Part shown: in pieces, positions 23,389 to 36,852 of the stretch
How the letters are laid out: the number at the start of each line of letters is the position of its first letter
How positions within the stretch are numbered: position 1 is the first letter of the stretch
Assembly (NCBI RefSeq): GCF_016906535.1
Contig: NC_057370.1
Span: 2,232,001 to 2,296,000, forward strand
From: Rhizoctonia solani
Taxonomy: Eukaryota; Basidiomycota; Agaricomycetes; Cantharellales; Ceratobasidiaceae
DNA: 64,000 nt
Reading direction: 5' to 3'
The notes under the pieces: generated by a model
Told to the model about the DNA's origin: nothing
The model's database searches: none
The model's input: the letters and a program-made list of their open reading frames with translations, nothing else
Made by a program: the position numbers and the translations under genes

Positions 23389-25444
23389 TCAGATGAGACC
23401 TTGTTTCTTCAAGTCTTCATAAGTCTTTTTGTTGTAGACGTTTCCTTCTTCGTCCTCTAGTTCTTCCATAGTCTCGTTTTGTTGAATCTCTTGCCGCCCT
23501 TCATGCTTGAGCCTTTCGGCAACTATCGAATAAAGGCATTAGAAGGCATGTACAGTAAGCAAGCTTTGGGTACGCACGAGCTAGAGCATCAGCGATACGA
23601 GTGATTTCGTGGAAATGTTTGGTGTTGGGTAAACCAAGGGCTCGCATACCGAACGCATGTCGCGACTCTTGGAAGTGGCGATCAAAGTTTTTCCTGGGGG
23701 CTGTAATTAGAGACAATCTTCCAAAAGGCGAAAATTTATCTGACATACCTGCCCATGTACACATGGTCTGAGCAAATCTCGCAGCGGTACTCAACTCCAA
23801 GCCCATGTAGCTTGTATAGCCAGTACGGAATAGGCTTGCCGTCCCACCCCAAAGGAAGTTTCAAAGGATTGTATATCCGCTCTTCTTCCTCTTCCTCTTC
23901 CATGGCAGGTGCACCCTCGGCCGCATCACCAGTCGTGACAGGCGCGATATCCACCTCGGGCTCCTCAAGTTCAAGCTCACGTTCATGAGCGGTAAGTGAG
24001 AACCGTCGCTCCACATTGGCCTTGGTCTCCAGGAGTGTCCCATGCAAGGTCTTGAGGATGGGTCCAAGAAGGTGGGTGAGCAGAGCAGCTCGGTAAGTTT
24101 TAATGTGTTTGCGGGAACTAGATTGTGTTGCACCAGATTCGGGAGCTGCCGGGCCATTGCCATTGGTAGCTGGTGGGGGATTTTGTTCCGAGGTACGTGC
24201 TGCGGCTTTGATGTGCTTTTTGGAAGTCAGATGGGCGTCATAGACGGTTTGCTTGGCGTAGTGCCTTTGGCCTGATGGACAATCAAGTGTCAGTCTTACA
24301 GAGTAAAGAAATAGAAAAAACAACAACGAACATGCTGCGCACCAAATGCCCTCAGCGGAAGTGGACCCGGTAACACCCCCTGCCGAGCCACTCGCGTCCC
24401 ACCCTTGAATCTGGTTCTGCTCCCAGAGCTTGTTAAATTCGGCTTCGGCGTCTACTTGTTGCTGAGCATGAGGTTGCAGTGGCCGGGTACGCCGTATAAA
24501 CGAACTCAAATACGAGTGGAGATTTGTTAAATACCTAAACGCGTCTCAGCACAAAAATCCATCTGTTGCGGACTCAACGTACGTTTCGTATTCTTTACTG
24601 AAGCGTGTCTTTTCACCTAGCTCGGCACCTAATTGGCCTGTCGCATCCGGAGCACCGACTTCGGCAAGGATAGTGAGGTACTGTAGGTAGGGCATGAAAC
24701 GCTTGCCAGAGTGCTTGAGGTTATTGTATTCAGTCAGATTGGCATTGAGGTCGACGTATCGACCAAAAGATTCCTCTCCTGAGAATAACCTGGAGAAAGC
24801 TATCCCAGATTGTTAGTTTTCTACTGTGTTTGTCGTAACGAAGACGCGCACTCACAGTCGTCGGTTTCAACGCCCTCTGAGCCTGGGACGGCACCTTCCA
24901 CTAATGAATCTAGTTCTAATGCGAATGCATTCGTAGCACTATCTGGGTATTTGTGGTGGTGATCCTTGATCTTTTTGAGTTTTGAATAAAAGTCATTGAG
25001 ATCATCTGGAGCGCTCGCAGAGGAGAGCTGCTCGAGCTCTTGGTTCCTCGGTCTGCATGCTTGATTAAGGAGTATTCATTGAAGCTTAGTTGAAAATACG
25101 TACCCTGCCTCGTCCATATACAATGAATTGAGAGTAACCATGCGTGAATGCATGCGGTCCAAGATGGCACTGGCTTTGTGTTCGGCAATAAGATTGGTTT
25201 TGTGCTGAAATTAAGGAGGGTCAGTTCAGTGTCAGATAATTCGACATTTTATTAGAGATATAGACAGTTGATGTCTCTCGAAGGTAGAGTTCTTGTAATA
25301 GAGTAGAACGTTGGTGCAGAGCCAGACTTGTGAAAACACGGTGCTTACCGTGACTTGTGGGCGCGAGAGGATGTCTGCCAGAGCTCTCTCGAATCGCTCA
25401 ATTTCCTCATGTGTATTGCGCTGCTCTTCGATTATAGAGTCCAT
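23389..25444 (-). CDS. SF3A3: Splicing factor 3A subunit 3 (SF3a60/Prp9)
   Basis: Exons 25349-25444, 25104-25204, 24856-25052, 24583-24799, 24332-24534, 23749-24271, 23578-23693 and 23389-23522 give 528 aa, near the human 501. It opens [19 protein letters not shown]; next come [19 protein letters not shown] and [21 protein letters not shown]1-type C2H2 zinc finger, [18 protein letters not shown], follows at about residues 268-291. The C-terminal matrin-type finger reads [30 protein letters not shown], followed by [13 protein letters not shown] and [13 protein letters not shown]. It is part of the SF3a trimer that recruits U2 snRNP to the branch site. A run of Glu lies before [25 protein letters not shown]. 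The start is 243 bp from the divergent eIF4A3 start. Confidence 0.95.
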
Positions 25445-25687
25445 GGCGATTGTCTATGAGAACAGGCGAGTAGGCGTGTGGCAAAGGTGGTCGACACCAA
25501 GTTGTCACGAGGAATGTTTGCTTACCACATCACAAGCCAACTAAGCGCCGTTCATTGTTGGTCGAAAACCATCAGGTCGCCACCACCTCCCCCTTTGCTC
25601 AACCGTCATTAATGTGAGTAGTCGAGTTGAATATTTCACAGCAAAGCTAATATACGCGTATAAAATTTTATCAGAAAAACGAGGATA
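25445..25687. promoter_or_regulatory. Divergent promoter, SF3A3 / eIF4A3
   Basis: A 243-bp gap separates the start codons of two RNA-processing genes and must contain both promoters. It holds a Pu/Py-rich patch (CCACCACCTCCCCC near 25577-25590) and an AT-rich stretch just upstream of eIF4A3. No canonical TATA box is clear. Confidence 0.5.
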
Positions 25688-27234
<1,547 letters not shown>

Positions 27235-27561
27235 TACATTTATCTTCTTCATGTTGTTGTACCCAGGAAATAATGTACTGCTTTTGCTCAGCATCATGAT
27301 TGGAGACACCGAGCCAGGCTGCGAAGCATGGCTCGGTGTAGAGGGTAGCACTGTGTGAGTGGTCGCTCGCACCCAACATGCTGGTGGTGGCTAATATCCA
27401 TCCCAGCAAAGGCCTTGAGGAGAATTGACTCAACAACGAAAAGGTGTGTAATGCGACCCTCAAGCAAGTTCTATTAGTATGTGAGCGACATTTATTATAC
27501 AAGAGTAACAATAGTACACTATCAACACACGTGTCTGACCTACATGAAAATCATAGCATAT
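27235..27561. other. Intergenic, convergent 3' ends
   Basis: This 327-bp gap lies between the eIF4A3 stop and the TLS1 stop. It is expected to hold the two 3' UTRs; nothing else is seen. Confidence 0.5.
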
Positions 27562-28833
27562 TCATTTCCTCATTCGTTTCTTGAACCGTTCCATAACCTT
27601 GTGATAGAGTTAGGTAGGGAAATAATACTTATTTGTAAGGCCTACCTGTTCGTCAGTCGCCATTTCCCGCCTATTGTCGCGCTCCTTGATATATCCTCGT
27701 GTATCCATTTCGGGCGGAAGACCCATCGCCTCGAGTTTTGCATCTCGCATGGCATCCGCATCTGACTGAACTTTGAGACGAGGATTGAAAACTATTATGC
27801 CTCGTTAGTTCTGCATCGATTTACAATAGCACAAATTGTGACTTACATCGTGTCGCCGTCAGATGCCGTTCGTCGTTCTGTTCACGCGGTTTACCGCGAT
27901 GCTCTTTCAAGTTCTCAGAAACGGTCCGCTTAGCTTTCTCCGTTTCTTCTATGTTTTTGAGCCGGGTGCTAACATTGGGTGTTAGAGACAGACTAAAACC
28001 GCTAGGTGTTCGGGTCGACTCACTCCATTCCTAGATCCACTTCTGGTATTGCAGTCAACATAGCACTGCTATTAGTGACACTTCCTTCCTCGAGCTCTTG
28101 CTTCTTCTGAAGCTTGTATTTTTCGGATATACGAAACAGCTCGGCATATGGATCTGACGAGTTGGAATTCCCGGTGTCGCCCGATGCGTTTGGCTTGCCC
28201 CGCCGCTTTTCAAGTTCCTCCTCGATGTATTTCATCCTATGTGCACGTCAATAACCGGTTGTTTTTTTCAACGAAGGGGGACGTACATGTGTTTGTCAAC
28301 ATCTAGTTTGTTAGTCTGTTGTGTGAAGTTGTTAGACTTGATTATCTTCTTTGCTACGTCTTCGGCGCCATCTGCGCTGGCTTCGCTGGACCATGGTGGA
28401 TTGTTTAGAGCCGCAATGGACGAGCATGGGAAAAAATGTAGTGCTCACTCGTCATCTCCATCTTGACGTTGCCCACCCTTTCTAAGGCCATATTTCCCTT
28501 CGTTTTCGTCTTCTGCTTCTTCGTCTTCGTCTCTTCTCTTTTTCTTCTTGGTACTGCCAGCATTCAACTTGGTTGAATCAATACCCTGTCTTTGACGACG
28601 GAGCTTACGGAGTTCTAGTAGCTCCTCAATCCTAAATATATAGTCGGTCTACGTGCCATAAACCAGTAAGTAAAATCGAATACTCACGTCATTTTCTCTT
28701 CATCTACCCCCTCAGAGCCTTCCCTTGTCTCCACAGCTGGTTCATCTGGCGTGGCGTCTTCAGATTCGCGTTGACGGGGTGGCGGCCGGTTCGCGCGCTT
28801 TTTAAATAGAGGCTTGGGCTCAGCATCGGACAT
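27562..28833 (-). CDS. TLS1: TLS1 / HCA59 (C9orf78) family protein
   Basis: Exons 28688-28833, 28449-28631, 28287-28385, 28024-28236, 27847-27968, 27646-27791 and 27562-27597 give 314 aa. Hep59-family blocks are clear: KKRANRPPPRQR near the start, IEELLELRKLRRQRQGID, NNFTQQTNKLDVDKHMMKYIEEELEKRRG, and DTRLKNIEETEKAKR. The C-terminus is basic (VMERFKKRMRK). A Lys/Arg- and Glu-rich stretch after residue ~70 is likely a nuclear signal. Family members in fission yeast (Tls1) and human (C9orf78) bind the spliceosomal helicase Brr2/SNRNP200 and affect splice-site choice. The last intron ends in AAG. The start codon is 207 bp from the divergent CHMP1 start. Confidence 0.92.
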
Positions 28834-29040
28834 TATAGCAGCAATTCTGGTCGGAGGAGATCCGGGGTGTAAGCGAGGCCTTGGTGTGCTAGTGGTCGTG
28901 AATTCAAGTTTCCAGCCGAAGCGCCCGGCTCATCTTTCAGCTTGAGGCTAATTTCCAACCAAAACCGCCCCTCCCTTTCGTAATAGACGACCGTCACATC
29001 CCCCAGTTCCGAATCTTGCGACATTTCTACTTATCCGAAT
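28834..29040. promoter_or_regulatory. Divergent promoter, TLS1 / CHMP1
   Basis: A 207-bp gap between two start codons must contain both promoters. No well-defined element was recognised. Confidence 0.45.
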
Positions 29041-29933
29041 ATGAGCAACCTTGAGAGTGGTGTGTATACTATTTAAACGAGACGTGACTGAGTACGCAAT
29101 ATAGAAAGTCTATTTCAGCTCAAGGTGACTTGTCTGCAGCACATTCTACTCAGACGAGGCATTGATCGCCTGCCATCCATTCTAGTTCACTGCCAAGACA
29201 CTCAACAGGCAGTCTAAGAAGGCTCAGAAAGATGAGAATACGGAGAAGGCAAAGCTGAAAAAGGTGCGTATTCAGTTCGTCAATCTGAATCCACAGGTGG
29301 CACATGTGCTTAGTTTTACTTTCCCAGGCTCTGCAACAGGGTAACACCGATGGCGCAAGGATCTATGCGTCTAATGCGATTAGAAAGAAGAATGAAGCAT
29401 TGAACTTACTGAGGCTTGCGAGCCGCATCGATGCCGTTGCGTCTCGCGTCGAAACTGCGGTTACTATGAAGCAGGTGACCGGGAATATGACATCAGTGGT
29501 GAAGAGCATGGACAAAGCTGTGGAGAGTATGAATCTTGAGAGGGTAACGCTTGAATCATCGCTGTTCTGCGAGCATGAGCTAATGTTTGCTCTATAGATT
29601 TCCCTTGTGATGGACAAATTCGAGTCCCAATTCGCCGATTTGGATGTCCAAACTTCGTATATGGAAGACACAATGCAGTCTACTACTGCCGGTGCGTCTC
29701 GCCCGACTACTTATACCTAACCTTGCCTTATATTTATAACCTATCCAGTTTCAACACCCCAAGACCAAATTGACACACTCATGTCTCAAATGGCGGACGA
29801 GGCGAATATCGAGTTGGAGCAAGATATGCGTACAGATCAGAAAGTTCCAGACCTTGCTGAGAACAAGACCGTTGTTCGAGAGGAGGATGATCAACTAGCT
29901 GAGCGCCTGAGGGCTCTACGACCAGCAACATAA
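29041..29933 (+). CDS. DID2: ESCRT-III subunit CHMP1/Did2
   Basis: Six exons (29041-29059, 29105-29124, 29186-29263, 29328-29543, 29598-29691, 29749-29933) give 203 aa, the normal length. The first two coding exons are only 19 and 20 nt. The Snf7 core shows [58 protein letters not shown] and [20 protein letters not shown]. The C-terminus has the acidic region and MIM1 helix ([13 protein letters not shown]) that binds the MIT domain of Vps4. Role: late ESCRT-III assembly and recycling in multivesicular body sorting. The basic N-terminal half and acidic C-terminal half are as in the family. Confidence 0.95.
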
Positions 29934-30286
29934 AGTATGCCGCGAGCAGGTACTCGGGTGTGTACAACGGGATTTGTATTACTATAATCGGTATCTATCA
30001 GGTATTGGTTTCCTTTAAACACCTGGGCGGAGTTGATTCAGGGACTGAAAGAATTGATGTTGTGGAACGTATCTGAATCAAGTTCGAATGACAACAAATG
30101 GGATAATCTAGTCCTGTGGGACCCAGAATACTATATATGTCGAAATTACAAGACACTAGGTACAGGAGAACAGTAACGGAAAATAACAAATGTCACAGAC
30201 GAAAGTGCGAATCATTGATCAAGGAAACAGTGAATTATCTACAAAATGAGTCAAAGGTATAGACCAACAATACACGGATCTTCAGT
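29934..30286. other. Intergenic, convergent 3' ends
   Basis: A 353-bp AT-rich gap between two stop codons, probably 3' UTRs and polyadenylation signals. No gene is seen. Confidence 0.5.
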
Positions 30287-33200
30287 TCATCGGCGTAAAC
30301 GACGTCTTTTGGTAATTGACTTTGAGTCTCTGCCCAAAGTTTGAGGCAACTTAGTAGGTGTTTTCCGTGCTTCTTTAGACCGGTGAGGGCGTTTTTTTGG
30401 TGACAACCTGGTCTTCGCAACGACTGCTCGCGCCCTGTGCCGAGATTTAGGGGCCGGCATTACAACTTCTACCTCAAACTTCGGCTCTTCCTCGACGTCT
30501 TCATACCCATCATCAGTCTCTCCATCCGCATCCGCATCGGTTCCTTCGTCAGATTCGGGCTCAGATTCAGCCTTTCGTTTCCTGTTGACTGATGAAGCGG
30601 AGGCAAATTTCACGCTCTACAATGTTACCTGAGCATAAGCATCCATTCGTACATCCAAATGGATTACATGACTTACATTCCCACTAGGCATGCTTCCAAC
30701 CTGCCTCAATAAGCTCGGCCGGGGCCTAGGAGGCATAACAACCTCCACCTTTGCAGGACGAGCCATGTGCGCGAGCCGTGTGTTCGCACCCAACTTGCTT
30801 GTAGTGGCCTTCTTGACAGGCTTACGCGAGTTGAATGGTTTTGCACGTTTGTGCCCTGGTTTCTTCGTACTGGACGCAGGACTTGCCACTGATTTCAGCT
30901 CTTGCCTCGAAGCCTCGGACCTGACAGAAGGAGTACCTGCCGAAGACGGTCGAAAAGGAGGTGAACTAGAGTCGATCACGGAGGATTCAGACCCTTTAGA
31001 CGCCTGAGCTTTAGTAGCCTTGGCTTTTTTAGCAAGTCGTCCTGGGCGTCTCTTAACGGGTTTGGCCTCCCCCACAACTCTGGGCGCGATAGGTATCACT
31101 ACTTCCACGATCATGCGGGGCTTCTTACGCTTGGGGCAAGAGGCGGCGGGCGAGTTTGAGGACTTCTTTGCTTTGTCAGTCGAGGCGCTAGCCGGGTTCA
31201 AAGGAGAGTCTTCGGTCACAACGTCCGGATACTCCGACGGTTCCGCTGAATCAGATCGATCAAACATGATTGACAGCGCGATCGTGAATCAATTGGGGAC
31301 GTACAACTAGGTTCCTCAGGCTCTGGAGAGTCAGACTCGCCTTCTTGATCCAACTCTCCGAAGCTACTCCGTTCGGGCTGGTTCGTTAAAGACAAGTCGG
31401 CATAAATATCAAGAATACAATAAATGCGTCCGAAGGACCTACCACTCGTTTACCAGAAGGCTCAGCGCCAGGTACGGTTGTACGAGGATCCATGGGGACT
31501 TGGGAATGAAGTTTGGCCAAATCCGAATTTTCCTCCTCGGGAATATCGGTTTCGTCTTGTTCTATCCCTAGAGGATCGATTGGATCAAGAGCCAAGGTCG
31601 TGTCGGACTCTGTCGTTATTTGAAATTGCGACTGTGAAAGAGTCTGAGGTAAGAGGCTGTCGCTGTCTTTAGGAGCGGTAGGATCTGAGGTGCTGTCTGT
31701 AAAAACGACATTACTTGTAGTCGCAGTGGGCTCGGTCGCCAAATTAGCCTGGATCTCATCCTGAACCTGAGTCTCGTCTTGTATCTGGACATTGGCCTGG
31801 TGGATTTGAACAGTCGCGTCCTGTTCGTGTCGAATCTGTACTGCGCGCTCGACATGGTCTAATTCTACGATACCTGCGTCAGCAGCCAAAACAACAGGCT
31901 CAGTGACAGTTGAGTCCGCTGAGACCACAGTAGTCGCAACAGGGGTGAGAGTAGTCTCTTTCGCAACCTCGGGGATATGATCGGAAGGTAGTTCGGACAG
32001 GGATGGCTCGATTTGAATCCCTTCTGATATCGCCATTGACTGTTCAACAACTGCAATGATCGGTCCATCAACATCACTACCTTGCGTAGAGTAGAGACCC
32101 GTCGATTCGTCTTGAGCCTTGGAGGAAAGTTCCTCGGTGATTTGAATAGGTTGGTGATCTGTGCTCGGTTCAACGATAGCATCAATGCCAGGTTTGCCGG
32201 TTTGTTCAACATTCTGATCTAATTCCATGGTAACGTCTCCGTCTTCGTCCTGTTGTGTTGGCTCCAACGCCTGCACATAGTCGAGATGGACGATGGCCGA
32301 AGTAGAGGTAGACTCCTGGAGTTGCCCATCGCCTTCTCGGACGCTCATTTCGATATCAGCCTGTTCGGAAATAACGTCTGTCGAAGTGATTGTCCCACTC
32401 TCCTGTGGAACCGGGACCTCGGTAATAGCAAGCTGGATGCTCTCATCTGCCGTTGAACCGGATGGATCATTCAGAGCATCAATAATAGAGTCTTTGCTGT
32501 GTGTAGACACTGGGATGGTGTCTTCATCCATGCGGTGCAAAGGGGGCGCGCTGGTATTTTCGTAATGCTCGGAAGGGTGTTCAGATGTGACCACAGGCCC
32601 GGGTTCTAGAGTTTGGTCATCAGTTTGGTTCAAATCTTGTTCATTCAACTGGGGCTCGTCGAGATTCGCCAGCATTTCCTCCGATCCGGCCGCGAGCTCT
32701 TCGGCCATAGCTGAGATCTCTGAAATTTCCTGTTCGCTAAGAGATAGTTCATAGCCTTCTTCAGACTACGTTGAATCGAATTAATCAGACGCCAGTAATG
32801 ATGGAGAACAACAACTTCAATGCTTACTATTCCTCGTCCACTTTGCTCTTCTAGTGAAACAAACTCTGCATTGTCCGTGGTGGTTTCAGTAACCTGTGCT
32901 TCGGCCTGTAAAATCGCGTCCGTCTGGGCAAGCAGGGAGTCGGTTATTATGTTTGCTTCCAAGGGAGCTTCGGTTGGCTCGTTGACAGACAGTGCTTGTT
33001 CGGAGGCGGAAGATATGATATCATTTTGCTCATAGCCAGGATCTACAGGCTCGTCGGTCTGCACCAGGTTATGCTGGCTGCCGACACCTTGTTCGGAGGC
33101 TTGCAAGTCGATTTCATAGTCAAGGCCATTATTAGGATCTTCGTCTAATTCATCAATTTGAACATGGTTTTCACCCGTTGATAATTCGTCTATCTCCGTA

Positions 33201-33409
33201 TTCAGAGTGTGCTGTACTTCGGTAATGTTTTCCTCGCCAGACTGAATGGCAAACACATTATAAGTCATATTTAAATGTGAAATAGAAATAGCACATACAG
33301 GAAGCGACTGGTACGGAATTTCTCGGTCCATCTGGGTTTGGGCGGGAAGATGTTCTCCACGAATTGAAAGCTGGGCCAAGGGTGGAGAAAACGAAGTCAC
33401 GGTTGACAT
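30287..33409 (-). CDS. Acidic/basic nuclear-type protein with VEVVxP repeats
   Basis: Exons 33299-33409, 32828-33241, 31443-32765, 31305-31377, 30677-31245 and 30287-30616 give 939 aa. The first two thirds are strongly acidic and rich in Gln/Glu/Thr/Ser, with no predicted fold. The last third is basic with NLS-like PKRKKPRM, KRRPGRLAKKAK, NRKRKAE and KRRRLRR. Three copies of a short hydrophobic motif stand in this basic part: MIVEVVIP, AKVEVVMP and FEVEVVMP, each followed by basic/proline residues. The intron at 33242-33298 is 57 nt, in frame and stop-free, so it may be optional. I do not recognise the family. Chromatin association through a repeated partner-binding motif is conjecture. It is divergent from the USP gene across 171 bp. 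Confidence 0.7.
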
Positions 33410-33580
33410 CGTTCCAAAAGACGAGGTGTAAACAACGGCGCTAATTGCGTTCTGTTTACGCACACGTGATGGGTACCCTGAATGAATACATCACGTGGGT
33501 GACGGCGCTCACCGAGAATCCTTCCAAAACTGCAGAGTGATTGGAGCTCAAGCCCGCTTGACGCCTGACTTTATGCGTAT
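33410..33580. promoter_or_regulatory. Divergent promoter with paired E-boxes
   Basis: The 171-bp gap between two divergent start codons contains CACGTGATG at 33463-33471 and its exact reverse complement CATCACGTG at 33489-33497. Each carries a CACGTG E-box of the kind bound by bHLH factors. Regulation of one or both genes is inference. Confidence 0.5.
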
Positions 33581-35664
33581 ATGATGCTTGCTATTGCACC
33601 TTCCCCTCCGAATCTCAACCTAGATCATGACAAACATATCGAAGGACCGACATCTCCTATATCCCAACAACGGACCACTTCGAGTGCTCTTTTTGGACAA
33701 CTTCAACCAACTGATGGATCATTGCTCACGATCGAGCACTTGCTTAGCAACCCAGTCGAGTTTAAGCAAGGATGTCTTACACCATCTGCGGTGTGCTTAC
33801 TGCTGGCATTGCGGAACACAAGTATAAGCCCATCAACGACGAGCCTATGTCTGAAGTAAGTATTAAGCCTCGCGCGGGAAAACAATGCTGATTACCACGC
33901 CTATAGGATGAAAGTGAACCCTCCACAAAAGAAATAGCTCCGGCTCCATCCCCTTCCAAACCCACCCAACCGACTGAAACTTTATTCTCTGGCTCACTCA
34001 ACATGGATTGGCCTACTTCAATTGCTCGACACCCAGGCTTCAACAACCACGGGAATACATGCTTCCTAAACAGCGTACTTCAGTGTCTGCTCCATACTCC
34101 GCCCCTTGAATATCGTTATTAGCCACGAACACGCTAAGGTGGGCTTCTGTATGATATGTTTGCTTCGTGAGCTCTCCCGGTCGTCGTTTCTCAATAAGAA
34201 GCGCGGGACTGGAATGATTATGAGTAATCTTAACAGTGAGTTATTATTCATTTCGCTTCATTTGCTTTTTCATTTTATCTGTCTGTATTCGGTCGTCGCT
34301 AGAGTTGTGCCGAACTGATAGACCATCTCATGTGCAGAAATCGCCAAAGGCATGCGTCAAGGCCGACAAGAGGATGCCCACGAATTCCTTCGATATTCGG
34401 TAGACGCTCTACAACGTTCTGCTCTTGCCGACTATAGCTCCACCTCTCCGAAACACCCGAATCCCAACAAAATTCCTCATGCCCTCGCGGAGACCTCTTG
34501 GGTACATGCCATCTTTGGCGGACGGCTCCGCTCGAGAGTCTCTTGTCGAACCTGTCACTATTGTTCCGATACTTTCGATTCACTGCTCGATCTTTCAGTC
34601 GAAATCAACCGCTCTCAGTCCCTTTTACAGGCTCTAGGCCAGTTTGTGAAACCAGAAATTTTGAGTGGGGAAGACGCGTACCGATGCGAAAAGTGCAAAA
34701 AACCTGTCACTGCGGAGAAGTTCATGACAGTACATGAGGCACTGTCAGTTTGCTTGATCTCCTACATGTTACTCATAACCAGCATTAGAAGGGCAAAAAG
34801 TACGTTTTGAATGGCGTAATCAATCATTTGGGATCAGGTCCAAACTCTGGCCATTATACCGCACACGTCAGAGGAGCAGACGGTCGCTGGACGTCTATGG
34901 ACGACGAACTTGTCTCATCATGTTCCGGCCCACCTCTGAACCACAAGAATGCCTATGTGTTATTTTATATACAATCAGACAAGGCGCATCCCATAGCAAC
35001 CAATGACGACGATGACGTCTCCAAAGGTCTTGGTGGTCAAAAGAGGTCTCGCGACGACATGGAATCCGGGGGCTCACGGCCAGCCTTCAAACCCAATGGG
35101 ATCCAGGTCAAGACACAAACTTGGGATCCATTCCCTCCTACCAAGAAATCCCGAATTGAGGATAATAGCAAGGCGAAACAAGGGCTTGCTGGACCATCAC
35201 GGCCAGTCCCCGTCGGCGTAGCATCCACTTTCGGGTCATCTCTTGTCAGTTATAGGGACTCTGACGATATTGAGGACGAGGGTGAGGTGGTCGAGCCGAA
35301 CTCAACCAATCAGCCTGCTTCTCATGTGACTCTACCTGGTAAATCAACCCCGAACCGACGCTCCGATAAACTCAATTCCACATTGTCAGCGTCCAATAAA
35401 CCAACCACACAGTCCAAACCCAATTCTCCCTCTACTTCCAAGGCACCTAACCCGTTCTCTCCAACGAAAGCCACCAGTTTTTATGGCAGTTCACAGAAGA
35501 AAAGCAAGCGCTTGGGAACTGATCCATACTTGGAATTTCCTCGGACAATACATGCCAAGCGGGACTCGAGCACCAGCGATATCCAGAAGCAGATGGGGTT
35601 CACCCAATTCGGCCAGAAACCGCCGCGCATGAAAGAACGGATGAAAGGGAAGAAAAGTTTCTAG
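33581..35664 (+). CDS. Ubiquitin-specific protease (USP36/42-like), frame-broken
   Basis: Exons 33581-33855, 33907-34235, 34338-34747 and 34789-35664. The Cys box is GFNNHGNTCFLNSVLQCLLHTPPL; QEDAHEFLRYSVDALQ, the zinc-ribbon CRTCHYC and CEKCKK, and the His box GPNSGHYTAHV with MDDELVSS all follow. The tail is Ser/Pro/Lys-rich. Two single-base frame breaks occur: one near 33764 (before MSYTICGVLTAG) and one in the C4 run 34102-34105 (after the Cys box). The ~45-residue strand carrying the usual LxLKRF motif is absent: FMTVHEALS is joined by a 41-nt intron straight to KGKKYVLNGVINH. This could be a decaying gene, an assembly fault, or both. Family role: removes ubiquitin from nuclear/nucleolar targets. 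Activity of this copy is doubtful. Confidence 0.7.
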
Positions 35665-35937
35665 CAGGTTTGATGAATGACCTTTGGGATGTTTGGACTG
35701 ACCATGATTCAACGAATCATCACTGTGGGCAAAAGGTGTTGGCAGCGATAGTGCATTGCTGTTTTGTGGATTGGCTAGCCTTTTTTTTTCTTATTTTCAT
35801 TCTCTTTTGTAAATGAGCTTTGAATTCAGTTCAATATAATCAATGTTTCGATATACAATATCAAAGTGTGCATTCTATGATGTGCGAAATGAAGCAATCA
35901 GGAGGAAAATGAAGCTCTGTCTAAACAAGATTGAACC
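35665..35937. other. Intergenic
   Basis: A 273-bp gap with AT-rich 3'-UTR-like sequence (a T9 run near 35781). No gene is seen. Confidence 0.45.
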
Positions 35938-36852
35938 TCATATAGGAGCACCCGAACCATGGCCCCCCAACCACGATTGAAGTTCGCCCTCTCCACCATC
36001 TCCATTTACACGTACACTCACTTTTGTGTCTATATCTGCGCACTTCTCTGCCAGGTCACTCAAGCTAGAGAGCACGTCGATCTCTTGCTTTGGTAACACT
36101 GTCAACTCTAACGAGAGTATTGCTTGGTGCTCGCCAATCAAAACCGACGTAAACTTCTCAATATCTCCCAGTAATGTGCCTCCAAATACCCGAACATATA
36201 CATGACGCAATTCTGGAAGTGACCCATCACGATCGCCCTTGCTTCTTCTGCGCCTACTCGACCACGTATGTGGAGGACCTTTAAGTTCACAGGCAAGTGA
36301 GACAATATTGATTCCCCATGGCGTTAGGCGCCACGACGAGCCACAAGCTAGGTATTATTAACTCAATAATACTGTCGGGTAATGAGCTCGATACGTGCCC
36401 TGCCCCATAGTAAAGAGGAGAGGATATTGCAAGCCGCTGGACGTTAAACGTCAAAGTAATGACAGCTAGGACATTTGTCGTTACGGAGTACCTCGCATCC
36501 AACTTCGTGCCGCGATCACGGCTGCATTTTTCATTTTTCAAGTTTGCTTCATGGTTCACCCAGAGATTTTGTACCAGAGTGCCCAGATGCGGCGATGAAC
36601 GAAGGTATCCAAAAAACGTAAGATTTTGTTTGAAGTGCGAAGGACGACGGTATGATATAATTGTACTATAACGGCAGAGTATATTTCTCGATTGAGGAGA
36701 AGGAGTGCCGTATGCTCAGAATTCCATTTAGAAATCCCGATCGCTGGAGGAAGTGGAACGTGTTCAATGATAGCGAGTATGACATCCAGCGGCAGAGCTT
36801 GTGACGAGGATTTGTTATGGATCAATGAGGAAGTCGAAGGGGAGGATACCAT
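35938..36852 (-). pseudogene. F-box protein pseudogene
   Basis: The 5' part encodes SSQALPLDVILAIIEHVPLPPA followed by LLLLNREIYSAVIVQLYHTVVL, an F-box-like opening common in Agaricomycete F-box proteins. The rest of the protein is still readable but spread over several frames: HLGTLVQNLWVNHEAN then NVQRLAISSPLYYG in a second frame, LPVNLKVLHIRGRVG in a third, and LPELRHVYVRVFGGTLLGDIEKF to the stop in another. At least three frame changes lie near 36590, 36310 and 36220 with no splice sites to explain them. A functional protein is unlikely. Original role presumably substrate selection for an SCF ubiquitin ligase. Confidence 0.65.
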
